Shown one piece after another: positions 8,595 through 17,201 of a stretch of DNA of 64,000 bases; the first letter of the stretch is position 1, and every line of letters begins with the position of its first letter. The DNA lies in contig JBAYTZ010000009.1 in the NCBI GenBank assembly GCA_041675285.1, positions 1-64,000 on the forward strand. Reading direction: 5' to 3'. The stretch comes from Candidatus Delongbacteria bacterium. Its GTDB lineage: Bacteria; CAIWAD01. The notes under the pieces are model-generated. The model ran no database searches, had not been told where the DNA came from, and was given only the letters and a program-made list of their open reading frames with translations. The position numbers were made by a program, and so were the translations under genes.

Positions 8595-10814
8595 ATGCAA
8601 CTCTCCCCCGCACTGCTCGACTGGTTTGCCCGCGCCGCGGCCGCCGCCGCCGCCCACAATCGGCAGGATTTCGGCATCCCCGAACTGCTCATCGCCGCGC
8701 TGGAGGATCCCGCCCGGCTCTCGGAGGTCTGGGAGGGCCTGCTGCAGGGCGAGGAACATCGCGAGGCCCTGCTGCGCCACTTCCACCAGGCCTCCAGCGC
8801 CGTGGCGGCCCAGGAGGCGGCCCGGGACGCCGCGCCGCCGGCCGAGGACTTCCCCGCCGAAGTCCTGGAGGCCGTGGACGAGCTGGCCTTGCCGCCGGAC
8901 GAGGCCGTCCTGAGCGTGCTGGCCAGCTGGCAGCAGGAGAAAGGCGAGGACGAGCTGGACGCCGACCCCCTGCTGCAGCTCGTGCTCTTCAACTGGAACC
9001 ACCTCTATCCCATGCCGCTGGAGAAGCTGGGCATCGAGCTGCAGCGCAAGGGCGAGGGTGCGGCGGACTTCCTGCGCGCCTTCTTCGCCCCGGAGCAGGA
9101 CTTGAACCGGCGCTACGGCCAGGATCCCATGCAGGGCCTCCTGCCCTATCCCGACTATTGCCGGGCGGCCATGGAGGTGCTGGTGCGCCGCTACCGCCAG
9201 AACCTGCTGATCTACGGCCTGCCGGGCGTGGGCAAGAGCATGGTCCTGCGGCGCCTGGTGGAGGAGACCGCCGCCGGCCGCGTGCCGCGCATCTTCGCGG
9301 GCAAGCGCTTCTTCGAGTTCAACCGCGAACTGTTCCTGAAGGACCTCCAGAGCCAGACCGACCTCCAGGCCCGCTTCGACGTGCTCCGCCTGCACCTGGA
9401 GCAGCACCCCGAGATCATCCTGGTGCTCGACGGCATCCAGCACTGGTTCGCCAACGCCACCACCGTGATGCAGGACTTCCTCCAGCGCCTGCTGGGCCTC
9501 TTGCGCTACAAGAAGCTCCACTTCGTGCTGCTGGCCGACGTGGAGTTCTTCAACCGCGTCTTCAAGTCCAACCCCGTCTTCGAGGAGTGGCTCTCGCCGC
9601 TCTACATCAAGCCCCTGACCCGCTCCGACGTCCTGTTGATCCTCGAGCAGATCAAGGACAAGTTCGAGGAGCAGTACGGGGTCAGCCTGGACCGCGCCCA
9701 GCTGGAGCGCGTGGTGGAGATGGCCGAGGCTCACGTGCGCACCAGCCAGTTCCCCAAGAAGGCGCTGATCCTGCTGGACGTGGCCCTCTCCATCCAGGCC
9801 CTGGACGACGGGCCCGAGCCGCTGGCCTGGGAGAGCGCGCTGCGTCTGGCCCTGGGGCGGATCACGGGCCAGGAATCGGCCGACTTCCCCGACCTGCAGG
9901 AGCGCCTGACCCGGCTGGAGGAGCTGCTGCGGGAGCGGATCATCGGCCAGGAGTCGGCCATCCTCGAGGTCTGCCGGACCATCCGCTTCACCAAGAGCGA
10001 CCTGGACCTGAACCCCGACCGGCCGGACGGCGTGTTCCTGTTCGCCGGGCCGGCGGGCGTGGGCAAGAAGTACTTCGCGGGCGAACTCTCGCGCATCCTC
10101 TACAACCGCGAGCCCTTCGTGGTGGACTTGAGCGACTACCAAGAGGCGGAGAGCCTGCAGCTGATCACCGGCCGCGTCTCCCAGGGCGAAGGCGGGTATC
10201 CCGCGCCCAGCGTGCTGGAGCGGCTGCGCGTGGAGCCGCGCCGCGTGCTGCTCCTCAAGAACCTTGAGTTCGCCGCCGGCGAGGTCCTGCACTATTTCCT
10301 CAAGGGCTTCGAGGAGGGCTTCCTGCGCGACGCCGGCGGCCAGCAGATGCCCGTGGGCGAGACCACCGTCGTGCTGGTCTCGGATATCCTGGGTTTCGAG
10401 CCCCACGGGTCGATGGGCTTCTCCAGCCCGGAGGACCGCCGCCTGGACGAGGCCGCCCTGCGCGACTATTTCACGCCCGACCTCTTGCGCGGGGTGGACA
10501 AGCTGGTGGTCTTCCAGCCGCTGGCGGAGTCCGACCTCCAGCGCATCCTGAACGAGCGCATCGTGCCGGCCTTCCAGAGCAAGGTGGCGCGGCTGGGCCA
10601 CGACCTGACGGTCTCGCCGGACGTCTCGCGCTGGGTGGCCCGGCTGGGCACGCGCCTGGAGCTGAGCGGGCAGAACGTGGATCGCAAGTTCGAGGAGCTG
10701 GTGGCCGAGCGGGTCAACGAAGCCATCCTGGCCTCCAGCGGCAAGGCCCTGCGGATCCAGGTCTCCCTGCTCGATGACAAGCTGGAATTGGTCAGCACGC
10801 CGCTGGCGGAGTGA
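8595..10814 (+). CDS. ClpA/ClpB-like double AAA+ protein with degenerate ATPase motifs
   Basis: A 739-aa protein with the domain order of a Clp/Hsp100 unfoldase: an N-terminal helical region (1-165) resembling Clp-N, AAA+ domain 1 (about 170-420) and a Clp-type domain 2 (about 445-735). Domain 1 keeps a normal Walker A (GLPGVGKS, 208-215), but its Walker B is LVLDGIQ, lacking the usual Asp-Glu. Domain 2 has GPAGVGKK (485-492) in place of GKT/S, and LLLKNLE where FDEIEKA is expected. ATP hydrolysis in domain 2 is therefore doubtful. It may be an adaptor-like or regulatory Clp relative. The ATG has GGAGG upstream. It stands alone between a divergent promoter and a terminator. Confidence 0.75.
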   Translation: MQLSPALLDWFARAAAAAAAHNRQDFGIPELLIAALEDPARLSEVWEGLLQGEEHREALLRHFHQASSAVAAQEAARDAAPPAEDFPAEVLEAVDELALPPDEAVLSVLASWQQEKGEDELDADPLLQLVLFNWNHLYPMPLEKLGIELQRKGEGAADFLRAFFAPEQDLNRRYGQDPMQGLLPYPDYCRAAMEVLVRRYRQNLLIYGLPGVGKSMVLRRLVEETAAGRVPRIFAGKRFFEFNRELFLKDLQSQTDLQARFDVLRLHLEQHPEIILVLDGIQHWFANATTVMQDFLQRLLGLLRYKKLHFVLLADVEFFNRVFKSNPVFEEWLSPLYIKPLTRSDVLLILEQIKDKFEEQYGVSLDRAQLERVVEMAEAHVRTSQFPKKALILLDVALSIQALDDGPEPLAWESALRLALGRITGQESADFPDLQERLTRLEELLRERIIGQESAILEVCRTIRFTKSDLDLNPDRPDGVFLFAGPAGVGKKYFAGELSRILYNREPFVVDLSDYQEAESLQLITGRVSQGEGGYPAPSVLERLRVEPRRVLLLKNLEFAAGEVLHYFLKGFEEGFLRDAGGQQMPVGETTVVLVSDILGFEPHGSMGFSSPEDRRLDEAALRDYFTPDLLRGVDKLVVFQPLAESDLQRILNERIVPAFQSKVARLGHDLTVSPDVSRWVARLGTRLELSGQNVDRKFEELVAERVNEAILASSGKALRIQVSLLDDKLELVSTPLAE

Positions 10815-10840
10815 GGGAATCCCGGGCGGGACGGATACAC

Positions 10841-10866
10841 GAAACGGCGGCCTGGGCCGCCGTTTC
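10841..10866. terminator. Bidirectional terminator between the Clp-like gene and rpmB
   Basis: A perfect 11-12 bp inverted repeat (arms 10841-10852 and 10855-10866) with a GAAACGGCGG arm. It ends in TTTCC on the plus strand, between two convergent genes. Confidence 0.75.
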
Positions 10867-10887
10867 CACGTTGGATGCGCTGGCGCG

Positions 10888-11073
10888 TTACTTCGTGATC
10901 TTGCCGGCCTGGATGCAGGACGTGCAGACGCGCATGCGGCGGCGTTCGCCGTCCACCATGGCGTGCACGGTCTGCAGGTTGGGCAGGAAGCGGCGCTTGG
11001 TGTGATTGTTGGCGTGGGACACGTTGTTGCCGCTCATCGGGCCTTTGCCGCAAATCTGGCAGACTCGGCTCAT
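10888..11073 (-). CDS. rpmB: 50S ribosomal protein L28
   Basis: A 61-aa protein with the L28 hallmarks: MSRVCQICGKGPMSGNNVSH at the start, HTKRRFLPNLQ in the middle and a second cysteine pair CTSC near the C-terminus. The two pairs make it the zinc-binding (C+) form. It binds 23S rRNA in the large subunit. It is monocistronic here, with its own consensus-like promoter and a terminator shared with the convergent neighbour. Confidence 0.95.
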   Translation of the reverse strand: MSRVCQICGKGPMSGNNVSHANNHTKRRFLPNLQTVHAMVDGERRRMRVCTSCIQAGKITK

Positions 11074-11167
11074 GGGAACACCTCACTATCCAATTCCACG
11101 TCCGGGGCTTCCAACCGCCAATCCCTGCCCGAGAGGGAGCGGCGAGCCGCCGAATTCAAGAGCGAAA

Positions 11168-11196
11168 AGTATAGCACCCCATCCCGGTTGATGCAA
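11168..11196 (-). promoter_or_regulatory. rpmB promoter (-35 TTGCAT, 17 bp, extended -10 TGCTATACT)
   Basis: Read on the minus strand, TTGCAT (plus 11191-11196) and TATACT (plus 11168-11173) are 17 bp apart, with a TGC extension before the -10. This is the best sigma-70-like promoter in the window. It gives rpmB a leader of about 85-90 nt. Confidence 0.75.
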
Positions 11197-11299
11197 TGCC
11201 CGGCAAGCGCTTCTCCCGCCGCGGCCCCGGGCCCCGGGCTGGAATCGACTCCCGGGGGGCGTCCAGCGGCCCCGGACCGGCGCTTGCCAGCCCGTCCGC

Positions 11300-11308
11300 T
11301 GTTATCTT
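11300..11308 (+). promoter_or_regulatory. Extended -10 promoter for the aroB operon
   Basis: TGT-TATCTT followed by GGGCC, 82 bases before the aroB ATG. It shares the TTGGGCC tail with the promoters at 30859 and 47339. It lies downstream of the longer in-frame extension of aroB, which argues against those upstream starts. Confidence 0.5.
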
Positions 11309-11390
11309 GGGCCACCAAACCAACGGATGGTCCCATGTCCCTGCCCCGCACCGGCCACGCCGCCGCTTCGCCCGTTTCCGGATTCCACCC

Positions 11391-12482
11391 ATGCAGTTGA
11401 CCTTCCACAGCGCCCTCGGGGAGTCCCGGATCTGGCTGGGCCACCAGGCTGGCGAGTCCATCGCCGCGGCCCTGGCCGAGTTCCCCGGCCCGCGCCTGCT
11501 CCTGACGGAATCCCGCGTGGCCCGGGCCCAGGGGCGCTTCCAGGAGCAGGTCATGGACCGCGTGGACCTGCAGCGCCTGGTGCTGCCCGAGGGCGAGGGC
11601 GCCAAGAACAGCGCCAACCTGCTCACCGTGCTGGGGGAGATGGCCGAGCTGGGCCTGGAGCGCGGCTCGCCCCTCCTGGCCTGGGGCGGCGGGATGGTGG
11701 GCGACCTGGGCGGCCTGGCCGCCAGCCTCTGGAAGCGCGGCGTGCCCTTCTGCTGCGTGCCCACCAGCCTGCTGGCCATGGTGGATGCGGCCGTGGGCGG
11801 CAAGACGGCGATCAACTTCGGCGGGCAGCGCAACTCCGTCGGCAGCTTCTGGCCCGCCCGGGCGATCTGGATCGACCTGGACAGCCTGGCCACCCTGCGT
11901 CCGGAGGACTGGAGCAGCGGCTACGGCGAGCTGCTCAAGGCCGCCTGGCTCCAGGACGATGGCTGGGCGCGGCAGCTGGAGAACCAGCCGGCGGACCTGC
12001 TGCGGGCGGACCACCCGGACCTGCCCGCCCACGTGGAGCGGGCCCTGCGCTTCAAGCTGGAGATTGTCGAGCAGGACGAGCGCGAGGCCGGCTGCCGCGC
12101 GCTGCTCAACCTGGGCCACAGCTTCGCCCATGCGCTGGAGGCCCTGCGGGGCGAGGAACTCAAGCACGGCCACGCCGTGCTGCTGGGCATGCTGGCCGCG
12201 GCCCGCACGGCCCGGCTGGCCGGAGTGGCCGACGCCGCCGCGGCGGACGGGATGGAGGAGCGCCTGCGGCGCGTCCTGCTGGAGCTGGGTCTGTTGCCCG
12301 CGCCGGCCCTGCGCGAGCTGGCGGTGCCCGAGATCCTGGCCCGGATGGCCCAGGACAAGAAGGTGAGCGCGGGCCGCCTGCGGCTGGTGCTGCCCGTGCG
12401 GCCCGGCGCAGCCCGCCTGGAGATCGTGGAGCGGCCGCTGCTGGAGCGCGCGCTGACCGAATGGGGAGGCCTGCTCACATGA
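11391..12482 (+). CDS. aroB: 3-dehydroquinate synthase
   Basis: NAD-dependent enzyme that converts DAHP to 3-dehydroquinate, the second step of the shikimate pathway; it needs a divalent metal. Visible family blocks are GGGMVGDLGG, PTSLLAMVDAAVGGKTAIN, SGYGELLK, NLGHSFAHALE and HGHAVLLGM, which include the metal-binding Glu and two His. At 363 aa it has the normal length. The ATG at 11391 has only a weak ribosome site, but it is the only sensible start after the promoter. It overlaps aroQ by 4 bp, so consecutive pathway steps are translated together. Confidence 0.95.
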   Translation: MQLTFHSALGESRIWLGHQAGESIAAALAEFPGPRLLLTESRVARAQGRFQEQVMDRVDLQRLVLPEGEGAKNSANLLTVLGEMAELGLERGSPLLAWGGGMVGDLGGLAASLWKRGVPFCCVPTSLLAMVDAAVGGKTAINFGGQRNSVGSFWPARAIWIDLDSLATLRPEDWSSGYGELLKAAWLQDDGWARQLENQPADLLRADHPDLPAHVERALRFKLEIVEQDEREAGCRALLNLGHSFAHALEALRGEELKHGHAVLLGMLAAARTARLAGVADAAAADGMEERLRRVLLELGLLPAPALRELAVPEILARMAQDKKVSAGRLRLVLPVRPGAARLEIVERPLLERALTEWGGLLT

Positions 12483-12910
12483 GGCTGGACGTGATCAACG
12501 GCCCCAACCTGAACGGACTGGGGCGGCGCGAGCCGGAGATCTACGGCACCCAGGGACTGGACGAGCTGGAGCGGCGCCTGCGCGCGGCGTTCCCCGCCGT
12601 GGAGTGGAGTTTCTTCCAGAGCAACCACGAGGGGGCCCTGGTGGACCGCCTGCAGTGGGCAGAGGGTCACGTGGACGGCGTGATCCTCAACCCGGCGGGG
12701 CTCTCCCACACCAGCGTCGTGCTGCTGGACGCCCTGCTGGCCCTCAGCATCCCGGTGGTGGAGGTGCACGTGAGCCAGGTGCTGGCGCGCGAGGAATTCC
12801 GCCGCACCCTGCTGACGGCCCGCGGCGCGCAGGCCCTGATCTGCGGCCTGGGGCTGGCCGGCTACGAGGCGGCGGCGCGGCACTTGCTGAACCCGGAGGC
12901 CGGAGCATGA
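12479..12910 (+). CDS. aroQ: Type II 3-dehydroquinate dehydratase
   Basis: Dodecameric type II dehydroquinase that forms 3-dehydroshikimate in the step after AroB. At 143 aa it shows INGPNLNGLGRREPEIYG (the catalytic tyrosine is in the last residues of this block), the substrate loop NPAGLSHTS, and EVHVSQVLAREEFR with the catalytic histidine. The NPAGLSHTS loop resembles the actinobacterial form more than the NPGAYTHTS form. It overlaps aroB upstream and the repeat protein downstream, 4 bp each. Confidence 0.95.
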   Translation: MRLDVINGPNLNGLGRREPEIYGTQGLDELERRLRAAFPAVEWSFFQSNHEGALVDRLQWAEGHVDGVILNPAGLSHTSVVLLDALLALSIPVVEVHVSQVLAREEFRRTLLTARGAQALICGLGLAGYEAAARHLLNPEAGA

Positions 12911-15648
12911 AGACAGCATCCCTGATTCGCCTGAGCCTGTTGTCGCTGGGCCTGGCCGCAAGTCTCGCGCCGGCGCAGGCCGATCCGCGCCTGGCGGCAT
13001 CCCTGGAACAGGCCGGACTGCGCCAGCAGGATCTGGCCTTTCCGCTGCTGCCCGCGGAACGGGACTCCTTCCGGCTGGCCCGGGTGGACGAAATCCTCAA
13101 GTCCGGCCAGCCGCTGGACAGCTGGGGGGATTCGCTGACCCGGCGCCTGGAGCGGACGGAGACACTGGGCCAATTGGTGCGCCGGCTCTGGCCCGAGCTG
13201 CGACGCGCCGGCGCGCCGGCGACGGAACTGCCCGACCTGCGGCCGGGGGCGCTTCGGGGGCGGGATTGGGAGGACTGGACCGACTGGCTGGGCGGCCTGG
13301 GTCGCCGGCGTCTGCTGGAGCCCGCCCAGGTCCAGGTCCTGGAGCAGGATCTGGGCGACCTGCTGCAGGAGGACGGCGAACTGGGCGAACTCAGCGTCTT
13401 CGAGTTGGACAGCCTGCAGCGGCTTTCGGAGGCCGAGTCCCGCGCCCGGCGCCTGCGCCTGGAGGCCGTCCGGCGGCCCGACCCGGCCGAACTGCTGGGC
13501 CTGTTGGACGAGCTGGAGCAGTTCGTGGCCCAACTGGAGGACTTCCGGGCCGCGGCCGACGGCCTGCGCCCCCAGAAGCACCCGCTCTACGGACCCGTGC
13601 TCTACGCAGACGAATTCCTGGCCGTGGGCACGGAGGCGGTCAACCACTGGACGGGCGGCCTGCCGCCCATCGTCATCGACCTGGGGGGCGACGATCTCTA
13701 CGAGGGCCCGGTGGCCCTGAGCCGCGGCGGAGTCAGCCTGCTGCTGGACCTGCAGGGCAACGACCGCTACCGCAGCGGCGGCGAGCTCGGTCCCGCCGCC
13801 AGCGTGGGCGGGCTGGCCCTGTTGCTGGACCTGGCCGGCGACGACCAGTACGAGGGGCGCTACGCGGCGTTGGGCGCCTCCCTGGGCGGGCTGGCCCTCC
13901 TGGTGGACAGAGGGGGCGACGACCTCTACACGGGGGACACCTTCTGCCTGGGGGCCGGCAGCCTGGGAATGGGCCTCTTGCTGGACGAGGCCGGCAACGA
14001 CCTCTACCGCTGCAGCCTCTACGGCCAGGGCTTCGGCCACGTGGCCGGGCTGGGCCTGCTCCAGGACAAGGCCGGCCACGATCAGTACCTGCTGCAGCCG
14101 CGTTACGTGGACCAGATCCGCTACGACGACCACCACTTGAGCATGGGACAGGGCTTCGGCTTCGGCCAGCGGCCGGATCTTTCCGGCGGCGTGGGTCTCC
14201 TGCACGACCTGGCCGGCAACGACCTCTACTCGGCGGACATCTTCGGGCAGGGCGGCGCCTACTGGTGGGCCCTGGGCGCGCTGGTGGACCGCGCGGGCAA
14301 CGACCGCTACCTGGCCTGGCAGTACGCCCAGGGCGCGGGCGTGCACCTGGCGGCGGGCCTCCTGCTGGACGAGGACGGGCAGGACGTCTACCAAAGCCGG
14401 GGCGTCAGCCAGGGCTGCGGGCACGACCTGGCCCTGGGCTGGCTGCTGGAGCGCGGGGGCGACGACAGCTACACGGCCTGGGACTTGAGCCAGGGCGCGG
14501 GCAGCGCCAACGGCACAGGCCGCCTGACGGACCTGCTGGGCGCGGACCTCTACGCCATGCGCGGTCCGGCCAAGCCCCGGGCCTACGGCGATCCCCGCCG
14601 CCGGACGGGCAGCCTGGGCCTCTTCCTCGACGCCACGGGGGCGGACTACTACCTGGGCAACGGAGCCAACGACAGCCTCTGGAGCGGCAGCCTGCGCGGC
14701 CTGGCCCAGGACTGGGGCCCGCGCCGGACTCCCGCCGGAGCCGGGGCCGCGCCCGCGCTGGCGGCGGCCGCCGCCGCGGACGACCCCGGCCCGCTGGATT
14801 CGCTCTTCGTCGAGACGGATTCCGTCGACCGGCTCTACGTCTGGGCCATCCGCCTGGAACCCAAGTGGCTGCGCGAGCGCGACCTGGCCCGGGCGGCCCT
14901 GGTGCGGCGGCCTGTGGAGACCGTGGACCTGCTCCGCCGCCGGCGCCTGCTGTCCAGCGACATCAGCTGGGAGCGCCACGCCCTGAAGGACGTGGTGGTC
15001 GCGCTGGGTGCGGCGGCCGTGCCCCTGCTGGAGGAGGCCGTGGAGGCCCCCCTGCCGGCGGAGCCCGGCGAGGAGCGGACCCGCCGGCTCTCCGAGCAGG
15101 CCTTCGCCCTCTGGGTCTTTTCCGAGGCCTGCCAGTTGGGGGATCCGGCGCGCTTCGCCGACTGGTGGACGCGCGGGCTGGCCCAGTCCACCCCGGGTTC
15201 GCTTTCTCTGCTCCTGGAGGGCCTGGCCGAACGCGACGGGGACCCGCAGATCCTGCTGGAAGGCCTGCGCCACACGCATCCGGGCGTGCGGCGCTCGGCG
15301 GCCTGGGGCCTGGGGCGCAACCCCGCCGGCCCGGCCGGGCGCGCGGCGCTGCTGGCGGCCCTGGCGGACAGCGTGCTAGCGGTGCGGATCAGCGCTTTCG
15401 AGAGCCTGGCTGCGGACACCACCCTGGACGGCGCGCCGCTGGAGGCCCGGCTCTTCGATCCGCTGGCCCCGGCCCTGGAGCGCCGCGAGCTGTTGCGCCT
15501 GCTGGCGCGCCGGGATCCCGCCCGCTGCCGGGCCTGGCTGCCCAGGCTGGAGGCGGATCCCGTCCTGGCTGTCGACGTGCCCTGGCTCAGCGCCGGACTG
15601 CCCCCGGCGCCGCCGCGCGTGGCCGCACGGCGCCGGGGCCGCTCATGA
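12907..15648 (+). CDS. Exported protein with twelve GxDxY repeats and HEAT-like C-terminus
   Basis: A 913-aa protein of unknown function. Residues 1-25 form a signal peptide ending in AQA, so it is exported. After a helical region (26-240) come twelve units of pattern [LV]xDxxGxDxY, each followed by a glycine-rich stretch, spaced 24-40 residues apart (about 257-585; DNA 13675-14665). Examples are LGGDDLYEG, LAGDDQYEG and RAGNDRYLA. The acidic and glycine pattern recalls calcium-binding beta repeats such as RTX, but the tyrosine and spacing differ. The last 300 residues are helical, with HEAT/PBS-lyase-like units (HPGVRRSAAWGLG). It overlaps aroQ and a flippase gene by 4 bp each, suggesting an envelope role. 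Confidence 0.7.
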   Translation: MKTASLIRLSLLSLGLAASLAPAQADPRLAASLEQAGLRQQDLAFPLLPAERDSFRLARVDEILKSGQPLDSWGDSLTRRLERTETLGQLVRRLWPELRRAGAPATELPDLRPGALRGRDWEDWTDWLGGLGRRRLLEPAQVQVLEQDLGDLLQEDGELGELSVFELDSLQRLSEAESRARRLRLEAVRRPDPAELLGLLDELEQFVAQLEDFRAAADGLRPQKHPLYGPVLYADEFLAVGTEAVNHWTGGLPPIVIDLGGDDLYEGPVALSRGGVSLLLDLQGNDRYRSGGELGPAASVGGLALLLDLAGDDQYEGRYAALGASLGGLALLVDRGGDDLYTGDTFCLGAGSLGMGLLLDEAGNDLYRCSLYGQGFGHVAGLGLLQDKAGHDQYLLQPRYVDQIRYDDHHLSMGQGFGFGQRPDLSGGVGLLHDLAGNDLYSADIFGQGGAYWWALGALVDRAGNDRYLAWQYAQGAGVHLAAGLLLDEDGQDVYQSRGVSQGCGHDLALGWLLERGGDDSYTAWDLSQGAGSANGTGRLTDLLGADLYAMRGPAKPRAYGDPRRRTGSLGLFLDATGADYYLGNGANDSLWSGSLRGLAQDWGPRRTPAGAGAAPALAAAAAADDPGPLDSLFVETDSVDRLYVWAIRLEPKWLRERDLARAALVRRPVETVDLLRRRRLLSSDISWERHALKDVVVALGAAAVPLLEEAVEAPLPAEPGEERTRRLSEQAFALWVFSEACQLGDPARFADWWTRGLAQSTPGSLSLLLEGLAERDGDPQILLEGLRHTHPGVRRSAAWGLGRNPAGPAGRAALLAALADSVLAVRISAFESLAADTTLDGAPLEARLFDPLAPALERRELLRLLARRDPARCRAWLPRLEADPVLAVDVPWLSAGLPPAPPRVAARRRGRS

Positions 15649-17201
15649 GCCTGACCCGGCAGAGCCTGCTGCTCAGCCTGGGCCGCTCCAGCGCCAGTCT
15701 GGCCCGCCTGCTGGTGAACCTGGGCGTGGCCCGCCTGTTCGGCGAGCGGCTCGAGATCGCCGCCGAGTACCAGAACGTCTGGCTGGTCTTCAACAGCACC
15801 TACATGCTCTTCATCTTTAGCCTGCCCAGCGTGCTGTTCTACTTCCATCCCCGGCTGGACGAGGCGGGTCGGCGCTACCTGATGAGCCTAGTGCACCAGA
15901 TCCTGCTCAGCCTGGGCGTGGTCTACGGCGCGCTGCTCTGGCTGGGGGCGCCCTGGCTGCGGGACTTCTACCACATGAGTCCCGACGCGGTGGGCCACCT
16001 GCGGGTCTTCGCCCTCTACTCCTTCGCCATGGTGGGCTCGGCGGCGATGGAGTCCACCTTCAACCTGCTGGGGCGCTTCAAACTGCTGGCGGTCTGGATG
16101 AGCGTGGAGTCCGCGCTCTTCCTCCTGTTGGCGCTGGGCCCGCTGGTGGCCGGCGCGCAGCCTCAGCTGTTCCAGGGGCCGGCGGCACTGCTGGGCGCCC
16201 TCTGGCCCACGCTCAGCCTGGAGGCCGCCTCCATCCGCGCCGTCTGCTGGCTCTTGAGCGGCATGGCCCTGCTCAAGTGGGCGGTCTTCCAACTGGTGCT
16301 GGCCGCCCGCCATCCGGACATGGCCTGGCACCCGGTGAAGTTCGTCGGCGCGCGCGTCAAGCCCCTGCTCGGCTACGCGCTGCCCATCACGGCCACCACG
16401 CTGGTGGCCTACCTGGCCATGTACATGGACAAGAACATCGTGGCGGCCTGGTTCACGGACAAGGCCGTCTACGCCAAGTTCCAGGCCGGCGCGCTGGAAG
16501 TGCCCTTCGTCTCGGTGCTGGTGGGCAGCGTCTCCGTGGTCATGCTGCCGCATCTCTCGCGCCTGCAGCACGAGGGCAAGCTGGCCGAGATGGCCGACCT
16601 GCTGGCCGAGGGCGTGGAGAAGGTGGCCTGGCTGGTCTTCCCGATCTTCACCCTGCTGATGGTGCTGGCCGACCCGCTCTACGTGTCCTTCTGGGGTCCG
16701 GCCTACGCCGAGTCCGCCCTGCCCTTCCGCCTCTACCTGCTGCTCTTTCCCATGCGCCTGATGTTCTACGGCCAGGTGCTGAACAACCTGGGCCTGCAGC
16801 GCTGGGTGCTGGGCACGGCGGCCGGGGACCTCCTGCTCAACTTCGTCCTGGCCATCATCCTGGTGCGCTTCCACTGGGCCGGACCCGCGCTGGCCACGGT
16901 CATCGCCACCCTGGCCGAAGTGGTGGTGTTCTGGCACCTGCTGCGGCGCGGATTGGGCCAGCCCCTGGCCCGGATCCTCGTGCCCGCGCGGCTCTGGCGC
17001 ATCGCGCGCTACTCGCTTGTGGCCGGGCTGGCCGCGCTGGCGGGCCGGCTGGCGGGGCGCGGGGCGCTGGAGAGCATCCTGCTGGGCGGGACGCTCCACG
17101 GCCTGACCTTCGGGGCCCTGGCCTGGCGGGCCGGACTGGGCGAGCGCGTGATGGGAGAGTGGCGTCGCCGGGCGGCGGCGCGAAAGGAGAGGACGCGATG
17201 A
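15645..17201 (+). CDS. Oligosaccharide/polysaccharide flippase family membrane protein
   Basis: A 518-aa protein with about 12-14 hydrophobic helices and the general layout of the MOP superfamily of lipid-linked saccharide exporters (Wzx/MurJ-like). Recognisable parts are PVKFVGARVKPLLGYALPI before a membrane helix, MYMDKNIVAAWF, and LYVSFWGPAYAESALPFRLYLLLFP written here as two adjoining blocks (LYVSFWGPAYAE and SALPFRLYLLLFP). The substrate cannot be read from sequence, and no glycosyltransferase is adjacent. It sits in a tightly coupled run with ATGA overlaps on both sides. Confidence 0.75.
   Translation: MSLTRQSLLLSLGRSSASLARLLVNLGVARLFGERLEIAAEYQNVWLVFNSTYMLFIFSLPSVLFYFHPRLDEAGRRYLMSLVHQILLSLGVVYGALLWLGAPWLRDFYHMSPDAVGHLRVFALYSFAMVGSAAMESTFNLLGRFKLLAVWMSVESALFLLLALGPLVAGAQPQLFQGPAALLGALWPTLSLEAASIRAVCWLLSGMALLKWAVFQLVLAARHPDMAWHPVKFVGARVKPLLGYALPITATTLVAYLAMYMDKNIVAAWFTDKAVYAKFQAGALEVPFVSVLVGSVSVVMLPHLSRLQHEGKLAEMADLLAEGVEKVAWLVFPIFTLLMVLADPLYVSFWGPAYAESALPFRLYLLLFPMRLMFYGQVLNNLGLQRWVLGTAAGDLLLNFVLAIILVRFHWAGPALATVIATLAEVVVFWHLLRRGLGQPLARILVPARLWRIARYSLVAGLAALAGRLAGRGALESILLGGTLHGLTFGALAWRAGLGERVMGEWRRRAAARKERTR

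Larger units (their letters stand above)
11074..11390. other. Divergent intergenic region between rpmB and aroB
   Basis: These 317 bases hold the rpmB promoter, the putative aroB promoter at 11300-11308 and both 5' leaders. The rpmB leader is long for its gene, and autoregulation by L28 is conceivable, but I see no convincing ribosomal-protein leader fold. No gene is supported here. Confidence 0.5.

Noticed and set aside
6235..8913. Long plus-strand open frame opposite the radical SAM gene
   Set aside because: It has no domain, overlaps two strong genes and has the composition of an antisense frame.
12479..12910. AroQ thought to have an abnormal active site
   Set aside because: The NPAGLSHTS loop and RREPEIYG resemble the known actinobacterial form; catalytic Tyr and His are present.
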